Shown piece after piece: positions 34,484 to 43,474 of a DNA stretch of 64,000 nt; within the stretch, counting starts at the first letter, position 1; each line of letters begins with the position of its first letter. The notes under the pieces were generated by a model, which ran no database searches, had not been told where the DNA came from, and worked only from the letters and a program-made list of their open reading frames with translations. This stretch comes from Clostridium sp. CAG:417 (GTDB lineage Bacteria > Bacillota_I > Bacilli_A > RF39 > UBA660), in assembly GCA_000432835.1 (NCBI GenBank), contig FR890374.1:184692-248691 (forward strand), read 5' to 3'. A program made the position numbers and the translations under genes.

Positions 34484-35578
34484 ATGAACGGGTTACAAAC
34501 TGAAGAATCAGGTAAGAAGAGTTTTTCTTTTAAACCATTTTTAATTATAGGAGGAATATTATTAGTTTTAATTGTAGTAATATTTTTGGTAATTATTCTT
34601 GTAAGAAATATTAATACTAAAAAAGATAAGAAAACAACAGATGATGATAATATTGTTAGTTTGAATAGTGAACTTGATGGAACATATAGTTTCGCTAAAG
34701 AGGGGGATTATATTGTTGCTTTAAAGAAGAATGGATATAATAGGCGTATTTATAATCTATCGCAGGGAACTGGTAATTTGGGAGACTTTATAGATTATAC
34801 TTATTATGATAAGAAACTTTATTTCCTATTTGGAAGTAATAATATTTATTCTATTTCTTTAAATGAAGGTAATGGAGTTTATGAATTGGAGGAGGAATAT
34901 ACTTATACACCTGTTTTATGTAGTGATAACTCTAATGGTCTTACTTCTAATATTTTGGTTACAGATAAAATCATTTACTTTAACAATTCAGGTTGTGGAA
35001 TAAGTGGCTTTAACTATAAGAAAAAGGGAAAACAGGTTAATGTTAGTACATTTAATTCTAATAAGTATTCTAGTATTACGCATAGTGATGCTGTAAAAAA
35101 GTTATTTTATCAGGCTGATAATTCCTTATATGCAGTAAATGAGGCTAATGGAGAAATAACTAAGGTTTTAGATAATGTTAACGGTAGTATAAATCTTTCA
35201 ATTACTGATAATGTTTTGTTATATGCATCAACTTCTGATAATAAAAATTATACATATTATGGATATAATATTGTAAATGGTAATAATGGAGAGATTGTAA
35301 GTAATGTTAAAAAATTAGTTATTTCTAATAAAAAATATTACTATTATACTGATAACTATGTTTATGTAAATGATAATGGTAAAGTAAAGGAAATTTATAA
35401 ATCACGTTATAATGTTTTGTCTGATATGGAGTTAATAAACAACAACACACTACAAGTAGTTGATACATCTACGGCATTAGACAAAAAAGAAAAAATAGTT
35501 AATATTGATTTAAGTGATAAAAATTATAAGAGTAGTGTAGTTGATCAAAAATATAGTTTAATTAGAATAATTCAGTAG
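34484..35578 (+). CDS. Membrane-anchored propeller-like protein
   Basis: A 364-residue protein preceded by GAGGAG. One membrane span (about residues 22-44, GILLVLIVVIFLVIILV) follows a short cytoplasmic tail. The outer part is rich in Tyr, Asn and Ser and has repeated strand patterns (GDYIVALKKNGY, YYDKKLYFLFGSNNIYSISL, DKIIYFNNSGC, KLFYQADNSLYAV) like the DUF5050/beta-propeller group. It is probably a surface sensor or binding protein. It is the first gene of a pair with the next one (12-base gap). Confidence 0.6.
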   Translation: MNGLQTEESGKKSFSFKPFLIIGGILLVLIVVIFLVIILVRNINTKKDKKTTDDDNIVSLNSELDGTYSFAKEGDYIVALKKNGYNRRIYNLSQGTGNLGDFIDYTYYDKKLYFLFGSNNIYSISLNEGNGVYELEEEYTYTPVLCSDNSNGLTSNILVTDKIIYFNNSGCGISGFNYKKKGKQVNVSTFNSNKYSSITHSDAVKKLFYQADNSLYAVNEANGEITKVLDNVNGSINLSITDNVLLYASTSDNKNYTYYGYNIVNGNNGEIVSNVKKLVISNKKYYYYTDNYVYVNDNGKVKEIYKSRYNVLSDMELINNNTLQVVDTSTALDKKEKIVNIDLSDKNYKSSVVDQKYSLIRIIQ

Positions 35579-35590
35579 TAGAGGTTTTGT

Positions 35591-36196
35591 ATGAAGTTAA
35601 AGTATAGTAATTATTTTTTAGTTATAATAATGTTATGTGGAGATGGTGTTTATTTTAGTAGGGCGTTGGTAGAAGAAAACAATAATATGATACTTACTTG
35701 CTTAGCATTACCTCTTGTGCTTTTAATTCCGTTTATTCTTAGAAAATTAAAAGTTTTGAACTTAAATCCAAATGCTTTATTTGTCTATAATTTATTTATG
35801 TTTTTTGCGGACTTTTTAGGGTGTGTTGTAGGACTTTATAATAAAACGACTTATTATGATGTTGTTATGCATTTTGTATCTGGTTTTTCTACGGCTCTAC
35901 TTGGAATGGTTTTATATAATTATCTTGCCAAAAAAGAGAAGGATAATAAAATACTAAAATACACATATATCGTAGGATTTTGTATGGCAATAGCTGCTTT
36001 TTGGGAGATATTTGAGTTTTTTGGAGATAATACCTTAGGAATGAATTTACAACATAGCATAGATACCGGTGTAAGAGATACAATGGAAGATATTATTTGT
36101 GCAGTTATGGGAATGTTTACTTATCTAGGTGTATTTACTTTAAGTAGATCAAATTCTTCGTTTCATAAGTTTATAGAAAAGATTTCTGTTAACTAA
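35591..36196 (+). CDS. DUF2238/YjdF-like membrane protein
   Basis: A 201-residue protein with about five spans. Conserved polar residues inside the membrane region are recognisable: YDVVMHFVSGFSTALLG, AAFWEIFEFFGD and GVRDTMEDII. This His/Glu/Asp pattern is typical of the YjdF (DUF2238) family, whose function is not known. The polar residues suggest a membrane-embedded enzyme or a metal-binding site. It follows the propeller-like gene closely and ends in a terminator. Confidence 0.75.
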   Translation: MKLKYSNYFLVIIMLCGDGVYFSRALVEENNNMILTCLALPLVLLIPFILRKLKVLNLNPNALFVYNLFMFFADFLGCVVGLYNKTTYYDVVMHFVSGFSTALLGMVLYNYLAKKEKDNKILKYTYIVGFCMAIAAFWEIFEFFGDNTLGMNLQHSIDTGVRDTMEDIICAVMGMFTYLGVFTLSRSNSSFHKFIEKISVN

Positions 36197-36227
36197 AAAA
36201 GAATTGAGTAATTTCAATTCTTTTTTT
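36197..36227. terminator. Bidirectional terminator between the membrane protein and ZnuA-like genes
   Basis: AAAAGAATTGA (36197-36207) pairs with TCAATTCTTTT (36214-36224), followed by T residues; the convergent gene ends at 36233. Confidence 0.8.
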
Positions 36228-36232
36228 GTAAT

Positions 36233-37108
36233 TTATTGATATAGTTCTTGCTTTATCAATTCTAAGTTTTTGTTCATTAGTGATATATAATCTTCTTTAT
36301 CATCACGTTCTTTATCTGTAATATTATCTATTTTGTGAAGTTCTGTTATTTTAAGATTAGGATATTCTGTTATAAGACTTTCAATTCTAGTACTATTTTT
36401 ATCATCCTTAAATTTATAAATATAGTTGATTTGTCCACTATCTATTAATGTTTTTACATCATTATAAGTTTTGTCCATAGCATCATCATCTAAGACAATA
36501 ACTGTTAAACCAAATTTTTCTAGATATTTTAAGTTATTATTGTTAACGATAAGCGTTTTTTTCTTCGCATTTTCTATACTTAGTCGATAATCGGCATCAA
36601 GTTCTGAAAGACTAACTTTTAATTTCTCATAGTTTTCCTTGATTTCTTTTTTTAAATAACTACTAGATATATATTCATTTAATCCTAGTTCTACATTTTT
36701 AGCCATCATTAGAAGATAAGAAGGATTAAGCCATAGTTCTTCGATGCTATTTTGCGTTTCTAAGACGTATGAGGTATCAATTATTTTAAGACCTCCATTA
36801 ATGTCTAATAAGTCAACTGCAATTTTTCTTTCCTTTTCAATTAATCCAGTGTAAACGAAAAGAGCTTTTTTGCTGATATCTTTTTTTCTTTTATTAGTAA
36901 TTTTATAATTATCTATATCAACACCATCAGGATATATGGAACTAATATTAGAATGTTTTCCATATAACTGTGATACTATATACTCATTAGGATAATTTGT
37001 AACTATAATATCAATATCCTCCATATCATCTTGGCGACAACCAGTAACTGACAACAATATAAATATTGAGAGAAGACATAATAAAATTTTCTTATTTGAT
37101 ATTTTCAT
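36233..37108 (-). CDS. ZnuA-like lipoprotein lacking zinc-binding histidines
   Basis: A 291-residue protein with lipobox LSVTGC (Cys24). The fold matches cluster A-I (ZnuA/TroA) substrate-binding proteins: DIDIIVTNYPNEYIVSQLYG, VDIDNYKITNKRKKDISKKAL, VYTGLIEKE, EELWLNPSYLLMMAKNVE, and a C-terminal TLIVNNNN lobe. The four metal positions normally filled by His and Asp/Glu (for example HxYEPTPxD, HxWLDP) here read DIDNYKIT and EELWLNP, so zinc or manganese binding is doubtful. No permease or ATPase genes are next to it. It overlaps yidD by four bases. Confidence 0.75.
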   Translation of the reverse strand: MKISNKKILLCLLSIFILLSVTGCRQDDMEDIDIIVTNYPNEYIVSQLYGKHSNISSIYPDGVDIDNYKITNKRKKDISKKALFVYTGLIEKERKIAVDLLDINGGLKIIDTSYVLETQNSIEELWLNPSYLLMMAKNVELGLNEYISSSYLKKEIKENYEKLKVSLSELDADYRLSIENAKKKTLIVNNNNLKYLEKFGLTVIVLDDDAMDKTYNDVKTLIDSGQINYIYKFKDDKNSTRIESLITEYPNLKITELHKIDNITDKERDDKEDYISLMNKNLELIKQELYQ

Positions 37109-37329
37109 TTTTTTTCCTTTCTTAGAGGTACGGGGTCATATCCCGTTTTTCCAAAAGGATTACACCTTAGAATTCTTTTTATGGAAAGAAAGCTCCCTTT
37201 AATAGCACCAAATTTTTCAATAGCTATTTTGGCATATTCCGAGCAAGTAGGAGTGAACCTGCAAGCACTATGAAAGCTTCCGGGTATTTTTTGATAACAA
37301 TTAATAAAAAAAATTAATACCCTTTTCAT
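37105..37329 (-). CDS. yidD: YidD membrane protein insertion efficiency factor
   Basis: A 74-residue protein with the family's hallmark residues: ACRFTPTCSEYAKIAIEKFG and RILRCNPFGKTGYDPVP. YidD is membrane-associated through an N-terminal amphipathic helix and aids insertion of membrane proteins with the YidC/SecYEG pathway. ATG at 37329 follows TAGGAGG, and the longer upstream frame is not used. It is encoded divergent from rnc and overlaps the ZnuA-like gene. Confidence 0.93.
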   Translation of the reverse strand: MKRVLIFFINCYQKIPGSFHSACRFTPTCSEYAKIAIEKFGAIKGSFLSIKRILRCNPFGKTGYDPVPLRKEKK

Positions 37330-37453
37330 AAAACCTCCTAGTCTTATTTTACTAAAAATATTGGTATCTTTCAATATCGATTTTTAACTTGTAATAAAAA
37401 TATTTATTCTTTTCATAAAATAGAAAATGATATATAATGAAAATGGTGATTTT

Positions 37454-38116
37454 ATGGAAGAATTATTTAACAAATTAAAAATAAATCCAAAAGATTTAAA
37501 ACTTTATGAGAGAGCATTTTCACATTCTAGTTATGCGAATGAACATAAATCAAGACAAGATTATGAAAGGCTTGAGTTTTTGGGAGATGCTGTTGTGGAT
37601 TTAGTTGTTGCCGACTATTTGTATGCAAATTTTAAAGAAACAGAAGGGGAAATGACTAAAGTTAGAGCAAGTTATGTATGTGAGAATGCATTATATCAAT
37701 ATTCTACGGCTTTGGGTTTGACTAAATATATAAAAGTTGGGCATGGCGAACTGAAAGCTTCTGGTACATATAAGAAAGCTATAGTTGCTGATATTTTTGA
37801 AGCTTTAATTGGAGCTATATATATTGATTTGGGATATGCTACAGCAAGGAGAGTAGCCTTAAATATTATTACACCATATATCAATGATAATGTAACTTTC
37901 TTTAGTGATTATAAATCAGCTTTACAAGAGGCTGTACAAACTAATAAACAAAGTATTGAATATGTTTTAATAAAAGAAAGTGGACCTGCTCATAATAAAA
38001 CATTTACCTTTGAAGTTAGAATAGATAATATATCATATGGTGTAGGAACAGCCAAAAGTAAAAAAGAGGCAGAACAAATAGCGGCAAAAGATGCCCTAGA
38101 CAAATTAGTTATGTAA
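37454..38116 (+). CDS. rnc: Ribonuclease III
   Basis: A 220-residue protein, ATG at 37454 after GGTGAT. The RNase III signature ERLEFLGDAVVDLVV (E38, E41, D45), the second metal position in VADIFEALIGAIYID and a C-terminal double-stranded-RNA-binding domain (SALQEAVQTNK to AKSKKEAEQIAAKDAL) are all present. It cleaves double-stranded RNA in rRNA and mRNA processing. Confidence 0.96.
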   Translation: MEELFNKLKINPKDLKLYERAFSHSSYANEHKSRQDYERLEFLGDAVVDLVVADYLYANFKETEGEMTKVRASYVCENALYQYSTALGLTKYIKVGHGELKASGTYKKAIVADIFEALIGAIYIDLGYATARRVALNIITPYINDNVTFFSDYKSALQEAVQTNKQSIEYVLIKESGPAHNKTFTFEVRIDNISYGVGTAKSKKEAEQIAAKDALDKLVM

Positions 38117-38206
38117 TGGTATAATATCTACGTTATTTACTTTTAAGAAATTATATTTAAATTTATTTGTGTCGGGATTAAAATTTGATTATGTGAAGGT
38201 AATATT

Positions 38207-38236
38207 TTGAAAGATAAATATTATTTTAATTATAAT
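38207..38236 (+). promoter_or_regulatory. Promoter of the RNase J gene
   Basis: TTGAAA (38207-38212), 18-base spacer, TATAAT (38231-38236). Confidence 0.6.
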
Positions 38237-38283
38237 AATTTCTTGGAATGTAAGTTTTTAAATATTAAGAAAGGATGAAGAAA

Positions 38284-39939
38284 ATGAGTAAAATTAGAAT
38301 TTTTAGTTTAGGCGGATTAAATGAAAATGGTAAAAATTTATATGTAGTTGAAGTAGATAAGAAGATTTTTGTTTTTGATGCTGGCCTAAAATATGATAAT
38401 GAACATAATTTAGGCGTTGATTATATTATTCCTAATTATGATTATTTAGTAAAAAATAAAAAGAATATAGTTGGTATATTTTTAACACACGGACATGAAA
38501 GTCATATTGGGGCTCTTCCTGATATTGTTAGGGCTATTCCTGGATTAAGTGTTTATGGTGCTAAACTAACTTTGGACATTTTAAAGAAAGATATGTCTGA
38601 TGAGGATTTGAAAAAGGTAAAATTAGTTGAAATTAAACCTCATGTTAAGATTAATTTTGGACGTTTATCAGTATTTCCAATTAGTGTTACCCATTCTATT
38701 CCAGATTCACTATTATACGTTTTATATACTAAAGATGGAGCGATTGTTTATACGGGGGACTTTGTTTTTGATTCCACTGTACCTGAAAAATATAAAACAG
38801 ATATTGGTAAATTAGCTTATGTTGGTAAACAAGGAGTTTTATGTTTACTTAGTGAATCTATTTATGCAGAACGTGAGGGACATACTAGTCCTAATAATAG
38901 AGCGGCATCATTTATTAGAGATGTCTTATCAAAAAGTGAGGATAGAATAATCGCAACTGTTTTTCCAGCCCATTTTTATAGAATTCAGGAGTTATTGAAT
39001 GAAGTAAGTAAAACTCACAGAAAAGTAGTAATAATGGGAAAAAGATTACAAGAAACTATTAATTATGCAAGAGAAAATGGCTATATTAATTTTGATAAGA
39101 GAATAGTAGGCGATTTAACAAATTTAAATGATAAAAATACTGTTGTTTTAATTTCAGACGCTAAAGAAAGTCCTTTTGCTAATCTACAAAGAATTATAAA
39201 AGGATTTGATAAGTATATTAAAATAAAAGAAACAGATACTGTCTTTATTACAGAACCAACATATGATGGTATTGAAAAAGTAACTGCGGAAATTATGGAT
39301 GAAGTAGCTATGCTTGGGGCTGACGCTATTAATTTATCTAGTAAAAAGCACTTATTACATCATGCTTCTAGAGAAGATTTGATGTTAATGATTAATTTAA
39401 TGAATCCTAAATATTATTTCCCAGTTAAAGGGGAATATCGTTATCAATTAGCTAACGCTAAAGTAGCAGAAGAAATTGGGGTCCCTAAAGAAAACATTAT
39501 TTTAAAACAAAATGGTGATGTTTGTGAGTTTATTGATGGAAAACTTAATTTGAAATGTTTTGATAAAGTAAAAGTTGATGAAATATTAGTAGATGGTAAC
39601 AACGGGGAAGATGTTGGTAATTTAGTCCTTAAAGATCGTGAGATGTTAGGAGAAAATGGTATTGTTATTGTTAGTTGTACTTTAGATAGAGCTACTAAAA
39701 AAATTGTTGGTGGACCAGAAATATTAACTAGAGGATTTATCTATGTAAAAGATAATCAAGAGTTATTGGAACAAACAAGAGAGTTATGTGTGTTAATTAT
39801 TAATGATAATATATTAGAAAACACTAAGAGAGTAGATTATAGTAAAATTAAAAATGAGGTTCGTGAGCGTTTAGGACATTTCTTCTATGAGAAAACAGAA
39901 TCAAAACCAATGATTATTACAGTTATTCAAGAAGTTTAG
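38284..39939 (+). CDS. RNase J homologue with altered active site (RnjB-like)
   Basis: A 551-residue metallo-beta-lactamase/beta-CASP protein. The ATG at 38284 has proper spacing from AAAGGA; one at 38275 overlaps that site. The metal motif reads HGHESH (H69 to H74) with Ser73 where RNase J1 has the zinc ligand Asp (HxHxDH). The SDSTNAE stretch reads SESIYAE, SQGEP reads DAKESP, and the SGHG His motif reads LLHHAS. Only YTGDF remains standard. These changes resemble B. subtilis RNase J2, the weakly active partner of J1. It is likely a structural subunit of a J1/J2 complex. The downstream GT4 gene is close by. Confidence 0.8.
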   Translation: MSKIRIFSLGGLNENGKNLYVVEVDKKIFVFDAGLKYDNEHNLGVDYIIPNYDYLVKNKKNIVGIFLTHGHESHIGALPDIVRAIPGLSVYGAKLTLDILKKDMSDEDLKKVKLVEIKPHVKINFGRLSVFPISVTHSIPDSLLYVLYTKDGAIVYTGDFVFDSTVPEKYKTDIGKLAYVGKQGVLCLLSESIYAEREGHTSPNNRAASFIRDVLSKSEDRIIATVFPAHFYRIQELLNEVSKTHRKVVIMGKRLQETINYARENGYINFDKRIVGDLTNLNDKNTVVLISDAKESPFANLQRIIKGFDKYIKIKETDTVFITEPTYDGIEKVTAEIMDEVAMLGADAINLSSKKHLLHHASREDLMLMINLMNPKYYFPVKGEYRYQLANAKVAEEIGVPKENIILKQNGDVCEFIDGKLNLKCFDKVKVDEILVDGNNGEDVGNLVLKDREMLGENGIVIVSCTLDRATKKIVGGPEILTRGFIYVKDNQELLEQTRELCVLIINDNILENTKRVDYSKIKNEVRERLGHFFYEKTESKPMIITVIQEV

Positions 39940-39949
39940 GAGTTATTTT

Positions 39950-40951
39950 ATGGTATTGCTTTATACAGAAGGAGAAAAAGTTATCGGTAAAAGTGGTCTT
40001 GGGAAAGCTATTAAGCATCAAATGATAGCTCTTGATGAGGAGAACGTTTTATATACTACAAATCCTCATGATAGTTATGATATTTTACATATTAACACTT
40101 ATTTTCCTAAGTCATATTTATTTGCCAAGAGAGCCAAAAAACAGGGCAAAAAAATAGTTTATCATGCCCATTCAACTGAGGAAGATTATAGAGATGGTTT
40201 TATAATGGGACATGCAACTAGTAAACTTTTTAAAAAGTGGATTTGTAAATGTTATAGATTAGGAGATATAATTGTTACTCCTACACCTTATTCTAAAAGA
40301 ATATTAGAAGGTTATGATGAACTTAAAGATAAAAAGATAGTAGATATTTCTAATGGAATTGATATTTCTTTCTTTAAAGAAAATAAAAATTATAGAAAGA
40401 ATTTAAGAAAGCGTTATAATCTTTCTAGTAATACTAAGATAGTTTTAGGAATAGGTCTTTATATAAGACGAAAGGGTATAGTTGATTTTATAGAGTTAGC
40501 ACGTAGATTACCGGATTATACTTTTATTTGGTATGGATATAGTTCTTTAAAAGCGGCAACTAGTGATGTACGAGAGGCCTTTAAAAACTTACCTAAAAAT
40601 ATTATTTTCCCAGGATATGGCGAAAAAGAACTTATACGAGAGGCTTTAGGTGGATGTGATTTATATTTATTTCCAACTTATGAAGAAACCGAGGGAATTC
40701 CTTTAATAGAGGCTTGCGCTATGAAATGTAATATTTTAGTGAGAGATATTCCTATTTGGGATGGTATGGTAGAAGATGGAGTAAATGTATATAAAGCTAA
40801 AAATATAGAAGAGTTTACAGAAAAAATAAAATTAATTTTAGAAAATGAACTTCCTTCTTTAAAAAATAATACAAGAAAGATTGCTGAAGAAAGGGATTTG
40901 AAAATAATAGGTAAAAAATTAAAAGATGTCTATGAGAGTTTATATCAATAG
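39950..40951 (+). CDS. GT4 glycosyltransferase
   Basis: A 333-residue GT-B enzyme without membrane spans. Diagnostic parts are DILHINTYFPKSYLFAK and HAHSTEEDYRDGF in the acceptor lobe, ISNGIDISFF, and the donor-site motif YEETEGIPLIEACAM (EX7E). The acceptor part resembles diacylglycerol glucosyltransferases of Bacilli/Mollicutes, which make glycolipid anchors, but this is an impression and the substrate is not fixed. Start follows AGGAGTTA. Confidence 0.85.
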   Translation: MVLLYTEGEKVIGKSGLGKAIKHQMIALDEENVLYTTNPHDSYDILHINTYFPKSYLFAKRAKKQGKKIVYHAHSTEEDYRDGFIMGHATSKLFKKWICKCYRLGDIIVTPTPYSKRILEGYDELKDKKIVDISNGIDISFFKENKNYRKNLRKRYNLSSNTKIVLGIGLYIRRKGIVDFIELARRLPDYTFIWYGYSSLKAATSDVREAFKNLPKNIIFPGYGEKELIREALGGCDLYLFPTYEETEGIPLIEACAMKCNILVRDIPIWDGMVEDGVNVYKAKNIEEFTEKIKLILENELPSLKNNTRKIAEERDLKIIGKKLKDVYESLYQ

Positions 40952-40962
40952 ACATCTTTTTT
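40921..40962. terminator. Bidirectional terminator between GT4 and the RodA/FtsW gene
   Basis: AAAAGATGTCTAT (40921-40933) pairs with ATAGACATCTTTT (40948-40960); both genes end here. Confidence 0.85.
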
Positions 40963-42088
40963 AGTGTTTATATGATATTTCTTTTTCTTTTGTTATATTA
41001 ATTATTATTCCTAACATAATCATATACGATAAAAGACTAGATCCACCATAGCTAATGAAAGGAAGAGTTATACCGGTTATTGGAACTAGACCAATAGTCA
41101 TGCCAATATTTTCTATGTGTTGAAAGATGAGACAACTACTAATGCCCGCTAAAATAAAGCAATCTGTTAAAGGAAGAGGTTTTTGCATCATTTTAATTAT
41201 ATAGAAGTCAAAATAAAAGATGATAAGGACTAGGATTATTGAACCTATAAAACCAAAATTAGAAGCAAAAACAGCAAAGATAAAGTCTGTTGCGGATTCA
41301 GGAAAGTAGACAGGAGTTTTGTTAAAACCGTGACCTAGTAGTCCTCCTGAACCGATTGATGCCAAGGCATTTTCTAATTGCAATCCAGAACCTTTTTTCC
41401 ATTCTAGAATTCTATCAAAACGATAAAACATTTTGGTTCCAAATATTTTAATAAAATTTTCACTACTTAAATAGTAAAGTAGTAAGATTGATGTCGCAAT
41501 AGCTACTGTTATTAGGGCTAAAGCGATAAACCATCTAAGTCTTATGCCAGATAGAATCATCATTGAAAAATAAATTATAAGATACATAATAACAGCTCCT
41601 GTATCTGGTTCTAGAAAGGTTAATATTGCTGGAATTACGACAATGAGAAGTGTCTTTAAAATAAATATAAATTCTTCTTTTAGGGATGGGGTTTTATATT
41701 GTAATTTATATTCTTTAATCATGACAGCAAGGGTTAACATTAAAAATATTTTCATAAATTCACTAGGTTGAAAACTTCCAATACCTGGGATAGTAAACCA
41801 ACATTTACTATTATTAATAGGTGTTCCTAAGAAAAGTAATAATAGTAATAAAATACATCCTAGACTATATAAAAAAATAGTATTTTCATATAAATAATTA
41901 TTTTTAAAATGCAAAATAAATATTATTAATATCGTACCTAGAAAATACCAAATACATTGTTTGAAAACAAGATTTCCTAAATCAGGAGAGGTATAGGTAA
42001 GGGCACTTTTAATACTTATAAGACTGATAATGAAAAAGCAAATAATTGGTATAATAATATTTAAATCAATTTTTAGTTTTTTAATCAT
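40961..42088 (-). CDS. SEDS peptidoglycan polymerase (RodA/FtsW)
   Basis: A 375-residue protein with ten membrane spans. SEDS signatures are GIGSFQPSEFMKIF, FIFAVFASNFGFIG and GLVPITGITLPFISYGGSSL. It polymerises lipid II together with a class B PBP. Which of RodA and FtsW it is cannot be decided from this gene alone; it is not located in the division cluster here, and it has a short C-terminal tail, which leans towards RodA. The ATG at 42088 follows TAGGAGATGATT. Confidence 0.93.
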   Translation of the reverse strand: MIKKLKIDLNIIIPIICFFIISLISIKSALTYTSPDLGNLVFKQCIWYFLGTILIIFILHFKNNYLYENTIFLYSLGCILLLLLLFLGTPINNSKCWFTIPGIGSFQPSEFMKIFLMLTLAVMIKEYKLQYKTPSLKEEFIFILKTLLIVVIPAILTFLEPDTGAVIMYLIIYFSMMILSGIRLRWFIALALITVAIATSILLLYYLSSENFIKIFGTKMFYRFDRILEWKKGSGLQLENALASIGSGGLLGHGFNKTPVYFPESATDFIFAVFASNFGFIGSIILVLIIFYFDFYIIKMMQKPLPLTDCFILAGISSCLIFQHIENIGMTIGLVPITGITLPFISYGGSSLLSYMIMLGIIINITKEKEISYKH

Positions 42089-42168
42089 TAAATCATCTCC
42101 TATATTTATTATGCTAAAATATTGTAAATTTTAACCATTTATTACATAAAATTTATTGAGGTGAAAAA

Positions 42169-42471
42169 ATGTCTGAGTTACCTAAAATTTATCGGAGCAA
42201 AATAGAAAAAAATTTTTCTAATAATAAAGATTATGTTTATGCTGGAAATACTAGTAATTTTAAATATGATATGTCTGTTAATAGTGATATAGAAAAGTTT
42301 ATTGATGATTTATTTAAAGAAGATGGTTTTATTTTTAATAAACCTTTAATTATTAAAACGAAAGATAAAACATATGATACGGCTATTATTAGAAAAAGTA
42401 CTGATAGACTATATACTTTAACTGAGGATATAATTAAAATTAGTGATATAGTTAGTATTCAAAGAAAATAA
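42169..42471 (+). CDS. Hypothetical 100-residue protein
   Basis: A cytoplasmic protein preceded by GAGGTG, divergent from the SEDS gene. The N-terminal part is polar (YRSKIEKNFSNNKDYVYAG); the C-terminal part is beta-like (LIIKTKDKTYDTAIIRKSTDRLY). No family is recognised. It ends at a strong terminator shared with the coat protein genes. Confidence 0.55.
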   Translation: MSELPKIYRSKIEKNFSNNKDYVYAGNTSNFKYDMSVNSDIEKFIDDLFKEDGFIFNKPLIIKTKDKTYDTAIIRKSTDRLYTLTEDIIKISDIVSIQRK

Positions 42472-42497
42472 AAACGATCACATTGGTGATCGCTTTT
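42471..42497. terminator. Bidirectional terminator before the coat protein operon
   Basis: CGATCAC (42475-42481) pairs with GTGATCG (42486-42492), flanked by A-run and T-run on both sides, serving both convergent units. Confidence 0.85.
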
Positions 42498-42500
42498 TAT

Positions 42501-42905
42501 TTAGCATATTTCAACGTAAGCATCAGGTTGACATTTAATTGCGCTAACACAATTTAAATTGATTGTAAAGAATTGGTTGGTCGCTGTATAGTCATTATTA
42601 CCATTATCAATTAATATTCTACATGTACAACAACAATCATCTAAATTTTCACATCTAAATACTGTTGATGTTGAAGTGTTACCATTATAAGTATATTCTA
42701 TTGACCATAAAGCACCAGTTTGACAGTTATAAAAATTAAGTGGTCTTGTATTGTAACAAACTAAACTAGGTGTTGGTCCTAAATAAGGTTTATCACAACC
42801 ATCTTCATTACAACAAGAGTTATCTTGTTTTTGTAATCTAATTATTTCTTTCAATAAATCATGTAGGCAAGAACATTCATTTGTGTTATTACTTTTTTCA
42901 CACAT
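42501..42905 (-). CDS. CotY/CotZ-family spore coat or exosporium protein
   Basis: A 134-residue Cys-rich protein (16 Cys). The CotY/CotZ pattern is visible: an N-terminal CSCLHDLLKEIIRLQ, NTRPLNFYNC, VFRCENLDDCCCTCRIL, then TINLNCVSAIKC. CotY and CotZ self-assemble through disulfides into a crystalline outer coat or exosporium layer. It is the second gene of a leftward pair, 14 bases from the paralogue. Presence implies the lineage sporulates or did so recently. Confidence 0.85.
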   Translation of the reverse strand: MCEKSNNTNECSCLHDLLKEIIRLQKQDNSCCNEDGCDKPYLGPTPSLVCYNTRPLNFYNCQTGALWSIEYTYNGNTSTSTVFRCENLDDCCCTCRILIDNGNNDYTATNQFFTINLNCVSAIKCQPDAYVEIC

Positions 42906-42919
42906 AATTATTCTCCTTT

Positions 42920-43312
42920 CTATATGTTTTCTAGTGCAACATCGTTAAGACACTTTAATACACACATACATTTTAAATTAATTGTAATGAAACTGTTAGT
43001 CGCAACAAATTCATCTTGATTAGCACCTCTTTGTAATATCCTACATTTACAACAACAATCGTCTACCTTTTCTACACGAAATACATTGCTATTTAAAACT
43101 TCTTCATCTTGGGTATAAGAAGCACTAAATAAAGTTCCAGCTCTTGTATAGAACTGTACAGGTCTAGTGTTGTAACATATGAAATTTTGATTAGGTCCTA
43201 GAAATGGTTTGTCGCAGCCTTCCTCACAACAAGCAGGATTAGTTGAGCTATTTTGTAAAATTTCAATTACTTTTAAAATTTTAGCAAAACAACAACTATC
43301 ATTATTTACCAT
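42920..43312 (-). CDS. CotY/CotZ-family spore coat or exosporium protein (paralogue)
   Basis: A 130-residue Cys-rich protein, clearly paralogous to the next gene in its operon. Shared blocks are DKPFLGPNQNFICYNTRPVQ, VFRVEKVDDCCCKCRIL and SFITINLKCMCVLKC, spaced as in CotY/CotZ. The N-terminal FAKILKVIEILQN helix corresponds to the usual CVCDVV...I region. The pair probably forms one coat layer. A sigma-K-like promoter lies 29 bases upstream, which would confine expression to the mother cell late in sporulation. Confidence 0.85.
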   Translation of the reverse strand: MVNNDSCCFAKILKVIEILQNSSTNPACCEEGCDKPFLGPNQNFICYNTRPVQFYTRAGTLFSASYTQDEEVLNSNVFRVEKVDDCCCKCRILQRGANQDEFVATNSFITINLKCMCVLKCLNDVALENI

Positions 43313-43340
43313 ATTTCCACCTCTTTATTCTTTTCTAATA

Positions 43341-43367
43341 TACAATATGAATTATAAATAAATTTGT
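43341..43367 (-). promoter_or_regulatory. Sigma-K-like promoter of the coat protein operon
   Basis: On the reverse strand the -10 box CATATTGTA (43349-43341) fits the sigma-K consensus CATANNNTA at every fixed position. AC (43367-43366) lies exactly 16 bases upstream, where sigma-K promoters carry their short -35 AC. The predicted start of transcription is about 20 bases before the coat gene ATG. Confidence 0.65.
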
Positions 43368-43474
43368 GTAGGTATTAACCTATTAAAATATATGATATAA
43401 AAATGAAATATTTACAACTTTATGAAAGTAATATATAATAGATGTTGTTAATAGAAAGGAACTAATAAATATTA

